From Nitrospirae bacterium JdFR-85 (GTDB taxonomy: Bacteria > Nitrospirota > Thermodesulfovibrionia > Thermodesulfovibrionales > JdFR-85): a DNA stretch of 64,000 nucleotides. The position numbers and the translations under genes are program-made. Under the pieces are notes generated by a model that worked only from the letters and a program-made list of their open reading frames with translations, was not told where the DNA came from and ran no database searches. Of the stretch, positions 53,520-60,699 are shown piece after piece. Where the stretch lies: the NCBI GenBank assembly GCA_002011745.1, contig MTOU01000009.1, forward strand, positions 1-64,000, read 5' to 3'. How positions within the stretch are numbered: the stretch's first letter is position 1; every line of letters starts with the position of its first letter.

Positions 53520-54383
53520 CTAATTATATTGCTTTATAATATCACCCACCTTAACGGGGTCTACTGCGCCATGAGTGTCATGATTCACCATTACCACAGG
53601 AGCCAGTCCACAAGCACCAAGACATCTTACTGTCTCAAGGGAATACTTTCTATCCTCTGTTATTCCTCCTTCCTCTATGCCGAGTATTTCTTTCAGTTTG
53701 CCAAGTATCTCATTTGCTCTCTTCACATAGCATGCAGTTCCCAGACAAACCCTTATATTGTGTTTGCCTTTGGGTTTCATGGTAAAGAAAGAGTAGAAGG
53801 AGACGACAGCATGGACCTCGCTGACAGGCAGATTCAGCTCTTTTGCAATAATTCTCTGTACAGTTGGAGGCAGATACCCGAGTATCTCTTGTACCTGCTG
53901 AAGTACAGGTATAAGAGCACCTGGTTTTCCTTTATTCTGGCCTATTGCACTCATTATTTCTCCAATTTTTGCCTCCACATCCTTCACTTCCACGGGTTTC
54001 TCTTCTATCTTTTTGGCCTTAACTGTATTCATCGCCTTCTCTGTAATATCGAGGAGAAGCTCTGGAGAAAAGGGTTTTGGAAGATAATCAATAATTCCTA
54101 ACTGCAGGGCATCCCTTATACTCTCCTGAGAGGGATACCCAGTGATTACTATTATCCCTGCGTGAGGACTGTTTTTTCTCAACCACCTTATAAGTTCCAT
54201 ACCATCAATGCCTGGCATCTTCAGGTCAGTTATTACAAGATCAAACCCACCGTTCTGAAGGATATTTATTGCCTCTTCACCACTTGTTGCACCCTTCACA
54301 TTATAGCCTGCTGGTGAGAGTATCCTCTCACAACTCTTTATCACAACCTCTTCATCATCTACAATAAGAATGTTTCCTTCCAT
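53520..54383 (-). CDS. Receiver domain fused to NuoE-like [2Fe-2S] subunit
   Basis: Residues 1-120 form a response-regulator receiver (GNILIVDDEEVVI, phospho-Asp in VITDLKMPGIDG, Thr in ITGYPS, Lys in YLPKPFSP). A short charged linker leads to a NuoE-type thioredoxin-like [2Fe-2S] domain (GKPGALIPVLQQVQEILGYLP, SFYSFFTMKPKGKHNIRVCLGTACYVK, RCLGACGLAP) at about 145-287. The Cys order C-x4-C...C-x3-C is NuoE-like. An in-frame ATG at 53954 after GGAG could start a free NuoE. A receiver tied to an electron-transfer subunit suggests direct control of the complex by phosphorylation. Confidence 0.88.
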   Translation of the reverse strand: MEGNILIVDDEEVVIKSCERILSPAGYNVKGATSGEEAINILQNGGFDLVITDLKMPGIDGMELIRWLRKNSPHAGIIVITGYPSQESIRDALQLGIIDYLPKPFSPELLLDITEKAMNTVKAKKIEEKPVEVKDVEAKIGEIMSAIGQNKGKPGALIPVLQQVQEILGYLPPTVQRIIAKELNLPVSEVHAVVSFYSFFTMKPKGKHNIRVCLGTACYVKRANEILGKLKEILGIEEGGITEDRKYSLETVRCLGACGLAPVVMVNHDTHGAVDPVKVGDIIKQYN

Positions 54384-54423
54384 AGAAGCCTCCCTTTATT
54401 TAGATTTTTAAAATCTAAAAAAT

Positions 54424-55185
54424 CTAAATTTCCAATGGCACTACCCTTGCCAACCATATGAGCCAGCCCTCCGAGAGATTGTCTTTCAGGACAGAAGATA
54501 TAATATCATTCGCCCTTGTGTTTATCTCCTTAATCTCTGAAGTCATAGGCGATGGAATATCTATAATCTTACCAGAACCTGTGAGCAGTCTGGCAAAAGG
54601 TTCACCAGCCTTTATCTTTGTCACTTTTAGAAAGTCTACATATATCATCTCACCTGCAGCCATCTCATATCTCAGATCGTAGCCTATCTCCCAGAGACCT
54701 GTCTTCGTTGGTCTTGCCCAGACACCCTCCTTATAGAATATAACAGGATTTTCAGTATCCCTGAGAGGCACAATATACTCCCTGAACTCGTTTATGTATG
54801 CCTGTCTCAGTATCCAGCCCCTTCGGTCAAATATCTTCTTTGCTACATTGATCATGAACTCTGGAGTAAAAGGCTTCTCAATATACTCAAAGGCGCCTAA
54901 TCTGATTGACTCTTTTGCGTCCTCTAAGGTAGGGTATCCTGTGATAACCACTACATCCGTGTTGGGTTGAATTATCCTTGCTTCCCTCACAACCTCAATT
55001 CCATGCATATCAGGCAACCTGATATCTGTTATTAGCAGGTCATATTCTTCTTTTTCGATCTTCTTAAGGGCCTCCTCTCCCCTTGCCACAGTGGTGATGT
55101 TGTAGCCCTCAGCACCAAGAATTCTCTTACAGCTAAGGGTTACAACCGGATCATCATCCAGGACTATGATCTTACCTTTCTTCAT
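54424..55185 (-). CDS. Response regulator with C-terminal GcvH-like domain
   Basis: Start at 55185, where AAAGGAGG stands 7 bases upstream; an ATG six codons earlier overlaps that box. Residues 1-120 form a receiver (GKIIVLDDDPVV, phospho-Asp in LLITDIRLPDMHG, Lys in YIEKPFTP). Residues about 145-253 resemble glycine-cleavage H protein (AAGEMIYVDFLKV, IKAGEPFARLL, DIPSPMTSEIKEIN, NLSEGWLIWLARV). The lipoyl-Lys position is offset by one residue (GSGKII), so lipoylation is unsure. There is no DNA-binding domain. First gene of the NuoEFG-like operon, just after the sigma-54 promoter. Confidence 0.85.
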   Translation of the reverse strand: MKKGKIIVLDDDPVVTLSCKRILGAEGYNITTVARGEEALKKIEKEEYDLLITDIRLPDMHGIEVVREARIIQPNTDVVVITGYPTLEDAKESIRLGAFEYIEKPFTPEFMINVAKKIFDRRGWILRQAYINEFREYIVPLRDTENPVIFYKEGVWARPTKTGLWEIGYDLRYEMAAGEMIYVDFLKVTKIKAGEPFARLLTGSGKIIDIPSPMTSEIKEINTRANDIISSVLKDNLSEGWLIWLARVVPLEI

Positions 55186-55213
55186 AATCCTACCTCCTTT
55201 CATTATACCTCAA

Positions 55214-55230
55214 ATGCAACCTTTATGCCA
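55214..55230 (-). promoter_or_regulatory. Sigma-54 promoter of the NuoEFG-like operon
   Basis: Minus strand TGGCATAAAGGTTGCAT, a match to the -24/-12 consensus TGGCA-N6-TTGCW with correct GG-to-GC spacing. The predicted start (about 55204) leaves a 19-base leader with a full Shine-Dalgarno before the ATG at 55185. It needs an NtrC-type activator; one is encoded at 32202-33590. Confidence 0.82.
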
Positions 55231-55269
55231 TAGTAGAAATACTTTAATTTTCAGGGAATAAATAAAACA

Positions 55270-55290
55270 ATGTATAAAAAAATTATACAT
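55270..55290. promoter_or_regulatory. Upstream palindrome 1, candidate activator-binding site
   Basis: Perfect dyad ATGTATAA-N5-TTATACAT, centred about 64 bases upstream of the -12 element. It shares the TGTATAW-N5-WTATACA plan with the site at 55342-55360. Confidence 0.6.
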
Positions 55291-55341
55291 ATATAAAAAT
55301 TTCAGATGAAATAATAACAGAATCTTTAGGCTAATCATAAG

Positions 55342-55360
55342 TGTATATTTTTTATATACA
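55342..55360. promoter_or_regulatory. Upstream palindrome 2, candidate activator-binding site
   Basis: Dyad TGTATAT-N5-ATATACA centred at 55351, about 135 bases upstream of the -12 element and 71 bases from palindrome 1 (about seven helical turns). ATAAG and CTTAT extend the dyad imperfectly on the outside. Distance and form are typical of enhancer sites for NtrC-type activators. Confidence 0.6.
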
Positions 55361-55415
55361 GCTTATACTATCGTTTTAACCAAATTTATCAGAAAGAATT
55401 AGAGGCTATATCTAT

Positions 55416-55445
55416 TTGACATTCCTATCTTAATTATCAAATAAT
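55416..55445 (+). promoter_or_regulatory. Sigma-70 promoter for the unusual tRNA
   Basis: TTGACA (55416-55421), an 18-base spacer and AATAAT (55440-55445). The start would be near 55452, about 19 bases before the mature 5' end at 55471. Confidence 0.6.
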
Positions 55446-55470
55446 TCTATATTAATGCTTTCTACTAAGT

Positions 55471-55575
55471 GAGGGGTAAGGGGCCGGTGCCCCGGCTGGT
55501 CTGCAAAACCAGCAGTGGAGCAAGATGTCTCGTGGAGACTGCTCCTGTGGGTTCGACTCCCACTACCCCTCTCCA
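55471..55575 (+). tRNA. tRNA with Sec-tRNA-like fold and Cys anticodon (GCA)
   Basis: The acceptor GAGGGGTA (55471-55478) pairs with TACCCCTC over 8 bp, then comes discriminator T and an encoded CCA. D stem GGGGC/GCCCC with the 4-base loop CGGT, as in bacterial tRNA-Sec. Anticodon stem CTGGT/ACCAG around CTGCAAA, anticodon GCA at 55503-55505. A very long variable arm (about 33 bases) pairs GGAGCA/TGCTCC and GTCTC/GAGAC. T arm GTGGG-TTCGACT-CCCAC. This is an 8/5 body like tRNA-Sec, but GCA plus U73 are the CysRS identity elements. No canonical tRNA-Cys is in the window. Confidence 0.85.
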
Positions 55576-55637
55576 TATAATATATAGGCAGGTCATAAGA
55601 GGTTGGTCATAAAGATGGACAACAGAGGAGAGAGACT

Positions 55638-56015
55638 TCAATCTTCAGACTCATGCACAAGGTTTCCTGTTTCATCTATACTTAATATATCAAGGTCATC
55701 ATCTCCGTCTATATTCCCCTTGGCAGTAGCCTTAAAACCAGCAGAGGGATTGGACTGGTCTATGGTTATAGAAATAGTATAATACTTAAGCTCCTCATCA
55801 AAGCCTAAGGCATCAAGGTCATCAGTATAATCACCACCATGCTCAGAAGAGTATATCATCTCCAGTTTATATATTGTATTCAATGCAGACTCTGCCTCCA
55901 CCCTTTTGGCCTTCTTCAGAAAACTAAAGTATGTAGGAATCGCAATAATGGCAAGGATGGATATCATTGCCATAACAGTGATCAACTCTACCAGTGAAAA
56001 CCCCTTTTCTCTTAT
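55638..56015 (-). CDS. Type IV pilin-like protein with no standard start codon
   Basis: The protein reads REKG/FSLVELITVMAMISILAIIAIPTYFSFLKKA, a type III prepilin signal with Glu at +5, then a short soluble domain with YKLEMIYSSEHGG and an Asp-rich end (NIDGDDDLDILSIDE). The frame runs back to a stop at 56036 with no ATG, GTG or TTG before the signal; the nearest candidate is ATA (56015, shown). An ATG-GGG-TAA ending the upstream gene would enter this frame after a -1 slip on the G-run. Without such a start only a leaderless TTG (55985) remains. Expression is uncertain. Confidence 0.6.
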   Translation of the reverse strand: MREKGFSLVELITVMAMISILAIIAIPTYFSFLKKAKRVEAESALNTIYKLEMIYSSEHGGDYTDDLDALGFDEELKYYTISITIDQSNPSAGFKATAKGNIDGDDDLDILSIDETGNLVHESED

Positions 56016-56017
56016 CC

Positions 56018-56650
56018 TTACCCCATCTGTCTCTTATCCTCCTTCTGAATTGAAAGAGTAAACTTAGAGAGCATAATAGTAATACTTTCTTGATGTCTCT
56101 TCAGGTTCTGGAGGTCCTGGACAAGGGTCTCATATCCTTTTGTTTCTGGATTAGCCATAATTTTTTCTATTAATCTACCCATCTCTGAAGACTCTGTTTT
56201 GATCTGACCCAATGTTGTGTCCACATCTTCTATTACCTTGCTTAAAAGATCTGCAATCGGTTTAAGATCATCATTCTTGCGGAGCCTAATTCTTTTTGTA
56301 AGATCGCCCTCTGCAATCTCTCTGGAAGTCTTCTCAATCCTGTATATAGGGCCTGCCAAACGATGGGTTATATAGATAATTACCACTCCTGTAAGAATCA
56401 TTCCCACAAACAGAGCAGGCCATAGTCGTTCTGCTATTGCCAGAAACTGTCTTGCTGCTCCCACCTTCTCCTCTAATGGCACATCTGTGACAAGCTTCAG
56501 TGCTGGGGGACCAAAGAGAAAAATGATTATAAAGAAGGTATAGAGCAGAAGTATAATGGCGGAAATAAAGGCATACTGACATTGTATAGGATGGACATAA
56601 TACCTCTTTCTCCACCTCTTTTTACGCTCTGTCTCTAATCTTTCTTTCAT
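56018..56650 (-). CDS. Membrane protein with HAMP domain, no output domain
   Basis: About 210 residues. A basic N-terminus (ETERKKRWRKRYYVHPIQ) is followed by one helix (about 27-48), a periplasmic stretch of about 35 residues, a second helix (about 80-98) and HAMP (RLAGPIYRIEKTSREIAEGDLTKRIRLRKNDDL). A coiled coil ends the protein. No methyl-accepting, kinase or cyclase domain follows. ATG 56650 after GAGGTG is used; a GTG two codons earlier is possible. It adjoins the pilin-like frame and may work with it. Confidence 0.8.
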   Translation of the reverse strand: MKERLETERKKRWRKRYYVHPIQCQYAFISAIILLLYTFFIIIFLFGPPALKLVTDVPLEEKVGAARQFLAIAERLWPALFVGMILTGVVIIYITHRLAGPIYRIEKTSREIAEGDLTKRIRLRKNDDLKPIADLLSKVIEDVDTTLGQIKTESSEMGRLIEKIMANPETKGYETLVQDLQNLKRHQESITIMLSKFTLSIQKEDKRQMG

Positions 56651-56823
56651 AATCACACCTCGATTTGTATTATTAAAGTATTTTTTCTATTTAACCCCCC
56701 ATAGTGAATTACAAGATCTGGGCTACCAAAAATATAATACATCTTTGCCTTTTTATTGTCAATGTTTCATCTTAATTTTTCAGTAAGTAAGAATAAAAGA
56801 ACATTTGGAAACCTGCCTTTAGT

Positions 56824-56829
56824 TATAAT
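56824..56829 (+). promoter_or_regulatory. -10 box immediately before ispG
   Basis: TATAAT ends 7 bases before the ispG ATG, so transcription would begin at or one base before the start codon. There is no Shine-Dalgarno and the -35 is poor. A leaderless message is likely. Confidence 0.45.
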
Positions 56830-56836
56830 AAAAATT

Positions 56837-57886
56837 ATGAATAGAAAAAAAACGAAACAGATATTCATAGGTCCTGTGCCGGTAGGTGGTGGTGCACCTG
56901 TTGTGGTTCAGTCCATGACAAAGACAGACACCAGGGATGTCGCCTCCACTGTAAGACAGATAAAAAGGCTCCAGAAAGAGGGATGCGAGGTTGTCCGTGT
57001 TGCAGTACCTGATGAGGCTGCAGCAGAGGCCCTGAGCAGGATTGTCCAGAAAGTCACTATACCCATAATCGCAGATATACACTTTGATTGGAGACTGGCA
57101 ATAGCCTCCCTGAAGGCAGGTGTGCATGGTCTCAGGATTAACCCGGGCAATATAGGAGCCCCTTGGAAGGTGAAAGAGGTGGTTGCCGCTGCCAAGGACA
57201 GAGGCATACCCATAAGAGTAGGAGTAAACTCAGGCTCCCTTCCTAAGGATATATTAAAAAAGTACGGGGCTCCTTCTGCAGAAGCCCTTGTTGAGGCAGC
57301 CACAAGACAGATCGAACTTCTCGAAGAACTGGACTTCACCCTAATAAAGGTATCCTTGAAAGGGACATCTGTTCCTCTCACTGTTGAAGCATATAGGTGT
57401 TTTTCAGAGAGATATGATTATCCCCTCCATATTGGCATTACAGAGGCAGGGCCTCCGCCTGCAGGTGTAGTAAGAAGCGCTGTAGGATTAGGGATTCTAC
57501 TTTCAGAGGGAATAGGAGATACAATCAGGGTCTCTCTAACCGCCCCACCATGGCAGGAGGTGGAGGTCGCATATCACATACTCTCATGTCTTGGTATAAG
57601 GCACAAGGGAGTGGATATTCTATCCTGTCCCACCTGTGGAAGATGCAGAGTTGATATACAGAGGATAGTAAAGAAGGTACAGAAGGGGCTTGTGGATGTA
57701 GATAAACCTTACAAAGTGGCTGTAATGGGATGTGTTGTAAATGGTCCTGGAGAGGCAAGGGAGGCAGACTTTGGTGTTGCTGGAGGCAGGGGAGAAGGAC
57801 TGCTCTTTAAGAAGGGCAAAGTTGTTAAACGTGTGTCTGAGGAACAATTGGTTGATGCCCTTATAGAGTTGGTAAAGGAGGCGTGA
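56837..57886 (+). CDS. ispG: 4-hydroxy-3-methylbut-2-enyl diphosphate synthase IspG
   Basis: A [4Fe-4S] enzyme of the MEP isoprenoid pathway. N-terminal TKQIFIGPVPVGGGAPVVVQSMTKTDTRDV, then ADIHFDWRLA, LRINPGNIG, ITEAGPP and the cluster Cys in CPTCGRC with the late NGPGEAREADFG. 349 residues from the ATG at 56837. The frame extends upstream, but the family start and a -10 box place the start here. It overlaps panC by 1 base. Confidence 0.95.
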   Translation: MNRKKTKQIFIGPVPVGGGAPVVVQSMTKTDTRDVASTVRQIKRLQKEGCEVVRVAVPDEAAAEALSRIVQKVTIPIIADIHFDWRLAIASLKAGVHGLRINPGNIGAPWKVKEVVAAAKDRGIPIRVGVNSGSLPKDILKKYGAPSAEALVEAATRQIELLEELDFTLIKVSLKGTSVPLTVEAYRCFSERYDYPLHIGITEAGPPPAGVVRSAVGLGILLSEGIGDTIRVSLTAPPWQEVEVAYHILSCLGIRHKGVDILSCPTCGRCRVDIQRIVKKVQKGLVDVDKPYKVAVMGCVVNGPGEAREADFGVAGGRGEGLLFKKGKVVKRVSEEQLVDALIELVKEA

Positions 57887-58755
57887 TGGAGATAATAAGA
57901 AACATAAAGGTGATGCAGGAAACCGCAAATGCATATATCCGTGAGGCAAAGACAATAGGCTTTGTGCCAACCATGGGTGCACTGCATGAGGGACACCTGA
58001 GTCTTGTGGAAAGATGCAGACAGGAGAACGATATTGTGGTAGTGAGCATATTTGTTAATCCCACACAGTTTGGGCCATCTGAGGACTATAAAGAATATCC
58101 AAGGGACCTTGAAGGAGACATAGAGAAACTGAGAGAGATGGAAGTGGATATCGTTTTCTGCCCTACAGCAGAGGAGATGTATCCTGAAGGATACTGTACC
58201 TATGTGAATGTTGAAGGTGTGTCTGAGAAACTATGTGGCGCCTTCAGACCAGGACACTTCAGGGGAGTTGCCACAGTAGTAACAAAGCTATTCAACATAG
58301 TTAAACCAACTCGTGCGTATTTTGGACAGAAGGATTATCAGCAGAGTATTATTATAAAAAGGATGGTTGAAGATCTGAACTTTGATATAGATATAATTGT
58401 GTGTCCTACTGTAAGGGAAAAGGATGGCTTAGCAATGAGTTCAAGAAACCAGTATCTGAATGAGGCAGAAAGACAGGCAGCCACGGTGCTTTATAGGGCC
58501 ATGCAAGCAGCCAGAGAGGTGATCCTTTCAGGAAAGGGCTTCGGAGAGGCAAAAGAGCATATGCAAAGGGTACTCCGTTCAGAGCCGCTGGTCAGAGAAG
58601 TACAGTATGCCTCTGTTTATGACCCCTTTAGTCTTGAGGACATCACCACCCTGGATGCCTCTGGATATAAAGGCAGGAAGGTACTTCTTGCAATAGCTCT
58701 TATTATAGGTAAGGCAAGACTTATTGATAATATGCTTGTGGAGGTGACTCAGTAG
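57886..58755 (+). CDS. panC: Pantothenate synthetase
   Basis: Joins pantoate and beta-alanine to make pantothenate for coenzyme A. Signatures: VPTMGALHEGHLSLVE, FVNPTQFGPSEDY, YFGQKDYQQ, EKDGLAMSSRNQYL. 289 residues. AAAGGAG is placed just before the ATG at 57886; a GTG one codon earlier is less likely. It ends 1 base into the next gene. panB and panD are not in the window. Confidence 0.96.
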   Translation: MEIIRNIKVMQETANAYIREAKTIGFVPTMGALHEGHLSLVERCRQENDIVVVSIFVNPTQFGPSEDYKEYPRDLEGDIEKLREMEVDIVFCPTAEEMYPEGYCTYVNVEGVSEKLCGAFRPGHFRGVATVVTKLFNIVKPTRAYFGQKDYQQSIIIKRMVEDLNFDIDIIVCPTVREKDGLAMSSRNQYLNEAERQAATVLYRAMQAAREVILSGKGFGEAKEHMQRVLRSEPLVREVQYASVYDPFSLEDITTLDASGYKGRKVLLAIALIIGKARLIDNMLVEVTQ

Positions 58756-59093
58756 TGTCAAAGCCCATATATATTCAGATAATAGACAGCCCCTTTCGGG
58801 ACTTTATTTGCAGCGACTTCTACTATGATGAAGGTGTTACCAATCAAGCAATTGCAGAACATCTCCAGTATTCGTTAGATTACCATTATCCCAATATGGT
58901 CCATGTGGAGTACATAGACCTGTTTTTGGAAGAGGAAGAGAAGTTTTCTGATATAAGAGACATGTTTAATTTCGGCATAATAACCCCTCCTTTAATACTC
59001 ATCAATGGTAAGGCCATGTTTCATGGGGGAATATCCTACAGAATAATCATGGAAGAGATTGACAGGATGCTCAGTTCAGGCCTTTCACACTGA
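58755..59093 (+). CDS. Thioredoxin-fold protein without a CxxC motif
   Basis: 112 residues starting GTG (58755). The end has the cis-Pro loop FGIITPPLILINGKAMFHGGISYRII seen in thioredoxin/glutaredoxin folds, but there is only one Cys (ICSD) and no CxxC, so it is probably not a reductase. It could be a binding or chaperone-type domain. It overlaps panC by 1 base. Its role is unknown. Confidence 0.6.
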   Translation: MSKPIYIQIIDSPFRDFICSDFYYDEGVTNQAIAEHLQYSLDYHYPNMVHVEYIDLFLEEEEKFSDIRDMFNFGIITPPLILINGKAMFHGGISYRIIMEEIDRMLSSGLSH

Positions 59094-59200
59094 TCCCCTT
59101 GTGTTTAATTAACCTCTTCTATTCAAAACAAATCTTACTTTTGAGGTTTTTGCAGTAGTTGATGTATCATGATATATTAATAGATTAACGGAGGCCCTTG

Positions 59201-60166
59201 ATGTCGGAGTTGACAGATATTGCCAAAGAGGTACTGAAGACAGAAGCAGAGGCTATTGAAGGGCTTATTCAGAAGCTTGACAGTGCCTTTGACAGGGCAG
59301 TGGACCTCATCTACCATAGTCAAGGCAGAACCGTGGTCACAGGGATGGGCAAATCAGGGATTATTGGTAAGAAGATAGCCGCTACCCTGTCTTCTACTGG
59401 TACCCCTGCTGTATTTCTGCATCCTGCCGAGGCAGGGCATGGTGACCTCGGAATGGTCACAAGTGACGATGTGGTTCTGGCTATATCAAACAGTGGTGAG
59501 ACTGAAGAGGTGATAAGACTCATACCTTATATTAAGAGATTCAATGTCAAACTTGTATCCTTTACAAAACCCAATTCCACTCTTGCGAGGTCCTCTGATG
59601 TGTTCCTTGATGTCTCAGTAAAAAGAGAGGCCTGTCCAATGGGCATAGTTCCTACAGCATCCACTACAGCCGCCCTTGCCATGGGAGATGCCCTTGCTGT
59701 GGCTCTACTGATAAAGAGAGGATTAAAGGAAGAGGACTTCGCCCTGTTTCATCCCAATGGTTCTTTAGGGAAGAAATTATTGATAAAGGTTTCAGACCTG
59801 ATGCATACAGGCAACAGCATACCCATTGTACAGGTTGACACCCTAATGACAGACGCTACAATAGAGATGTCCTCCAAGAGGTTGGGAATGACCGTGGTAT
59901 GTGATGATGAAGGAATTATAAGAGGGATAATAACAGATGGTGACCTGAGAAGAGGGCTTCAACGATGGGGCCCAAAGTTCTTCCATATGAGAGCAGGAGA
60001 TGTGATGACACATAATCCAAAAACTATACAGGCGGATGCCCTTGCTGCAAAGGCCCTTGCAATGATGCAGGCCCATGCTATAACCTCCCTTATTGTGCCG
60101 GATGAGAACAACCGTCCTCAAGGGGTTATCCATATACATGACATCCTGAAGAGTGGTGTTGTGTAG
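59201..60166 (+). CDS. kdsD: Arabinose-5-phosphate isomerase KdsD
   Basis: Interconverts ribulose-5-phosphate and arabinose-5-phosphate, the first step to Kdo for LPS. SIS domain with GMGKSGIIGKKIAATLSSTGTPAVFLHPAEAGHGD, SNSGETEEV and PTASTTAALAMGDALAVAL, followed by two CBS domains (DLMHTGNSIPIV, VMTHNPKTI). 321 residues. GGAGG is 8 bases before the ATG at 59201; TTG one codon earlier is less likely. It supports an LPS-bearing outer membrane. Confidence 0.95.
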   Translation: MSELTDIAKEVLKTEAEAIEGLIQKLDSAFDRAVDLIYHSQGRTVVTGMGKSGIIGKKIAATLSSTGTPAVFLHPAEAGHGDLGMVTSDDVVLAISNSGETEEVIRLIPYIKRFNVKLVSFTKPNSTLARSSDVFLDVSVKREACPMGIVPTASTTAALAMGDALAVALLIKRGLKEEDFALFHPNGSLGKKLLIKVSDLMHTGNSIPIVQVDTLMTDATIEMSSKRLGMTVVCDDEGIIRGIITDGDLRRGLQRWGPKFFHMRAGDVMTHNPKTIQADALAAKALAMMQAHAITSLIVPDENNRPQGVIHIHDILKSGVV

Positions 60167-60168
60167 AG

Positions 60169-60699
60169 TTGTCCAGAGCCAGAAGGATAAACTACGATAT
60201 GATCCAGAAGGCGATGGAGGATATAAGGAGGGACGAAAATGACTACTTCCTTGACCTCTATACACTCCAGGTGGTAATACTGCCTGTGGATAGGATCCAG
60301 CAGGCCCTCTCAATCCTTTATCATTCTGTAGGAGATGATTATGAGCGGGGTGTGGAGCTGGACAGTGAGGTGAATCTGGATGCGGAACTTCCTGATGAGT
60401 ATGAAGAGGTGGTTGAGATGGCGATAAAGGTACTTACAGATACCCAGAGATACGTTAGAATACCTGAAAGGTCCTCTTCTGAAGCTTTTAAGGTTATGAG
60501 GAGTTTTACATCTACAGTCAGAGATCCTTCTCTAAGAGAAAAACTTTTAAAGGCACTCAATGGTGCAGGGGCCTTCAGGAGATTCAAGGATGTACTGCTT
60601 GAGGACAAGAAAGAGAGAAAAAAGTGGCATGGATACAATGCAAAGGCAATGAAGAGAGTGATTGACCAATGGCTTAAAGAAGTTCTTAACGATTCCTGA
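60169..60699 (+). CDS. UPF0158-family protein
   Basis: 176 residues starting TTG (60169), 3 bases after kdsD. The N-terminus INYDMIQKAMEDIRRDENDYFLDL and the end KVVIDQWLKE-type match an uncharacterised small family (UPF0158) known in diverse bacteria. The family has no firm function. It overlaps the end of mltG by 14 bases on the opposite strand. Confidence 0.7.
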   Translation: MSRARRINYDMIQKAMEDIRRDENDYFLDLYTLQVVILPVDRIQQALSILYHSVGDDYERGVELDSEVNLDAELPDEYEEVVEMAIKVLTDTQRYVRIPERSSSEAFKVMRSFTSTVRDPSLREKLLKALNGAGAFRRFKDVLLEDKKERKKWHGYNAKAMKRVIDQWLKEVLNDS

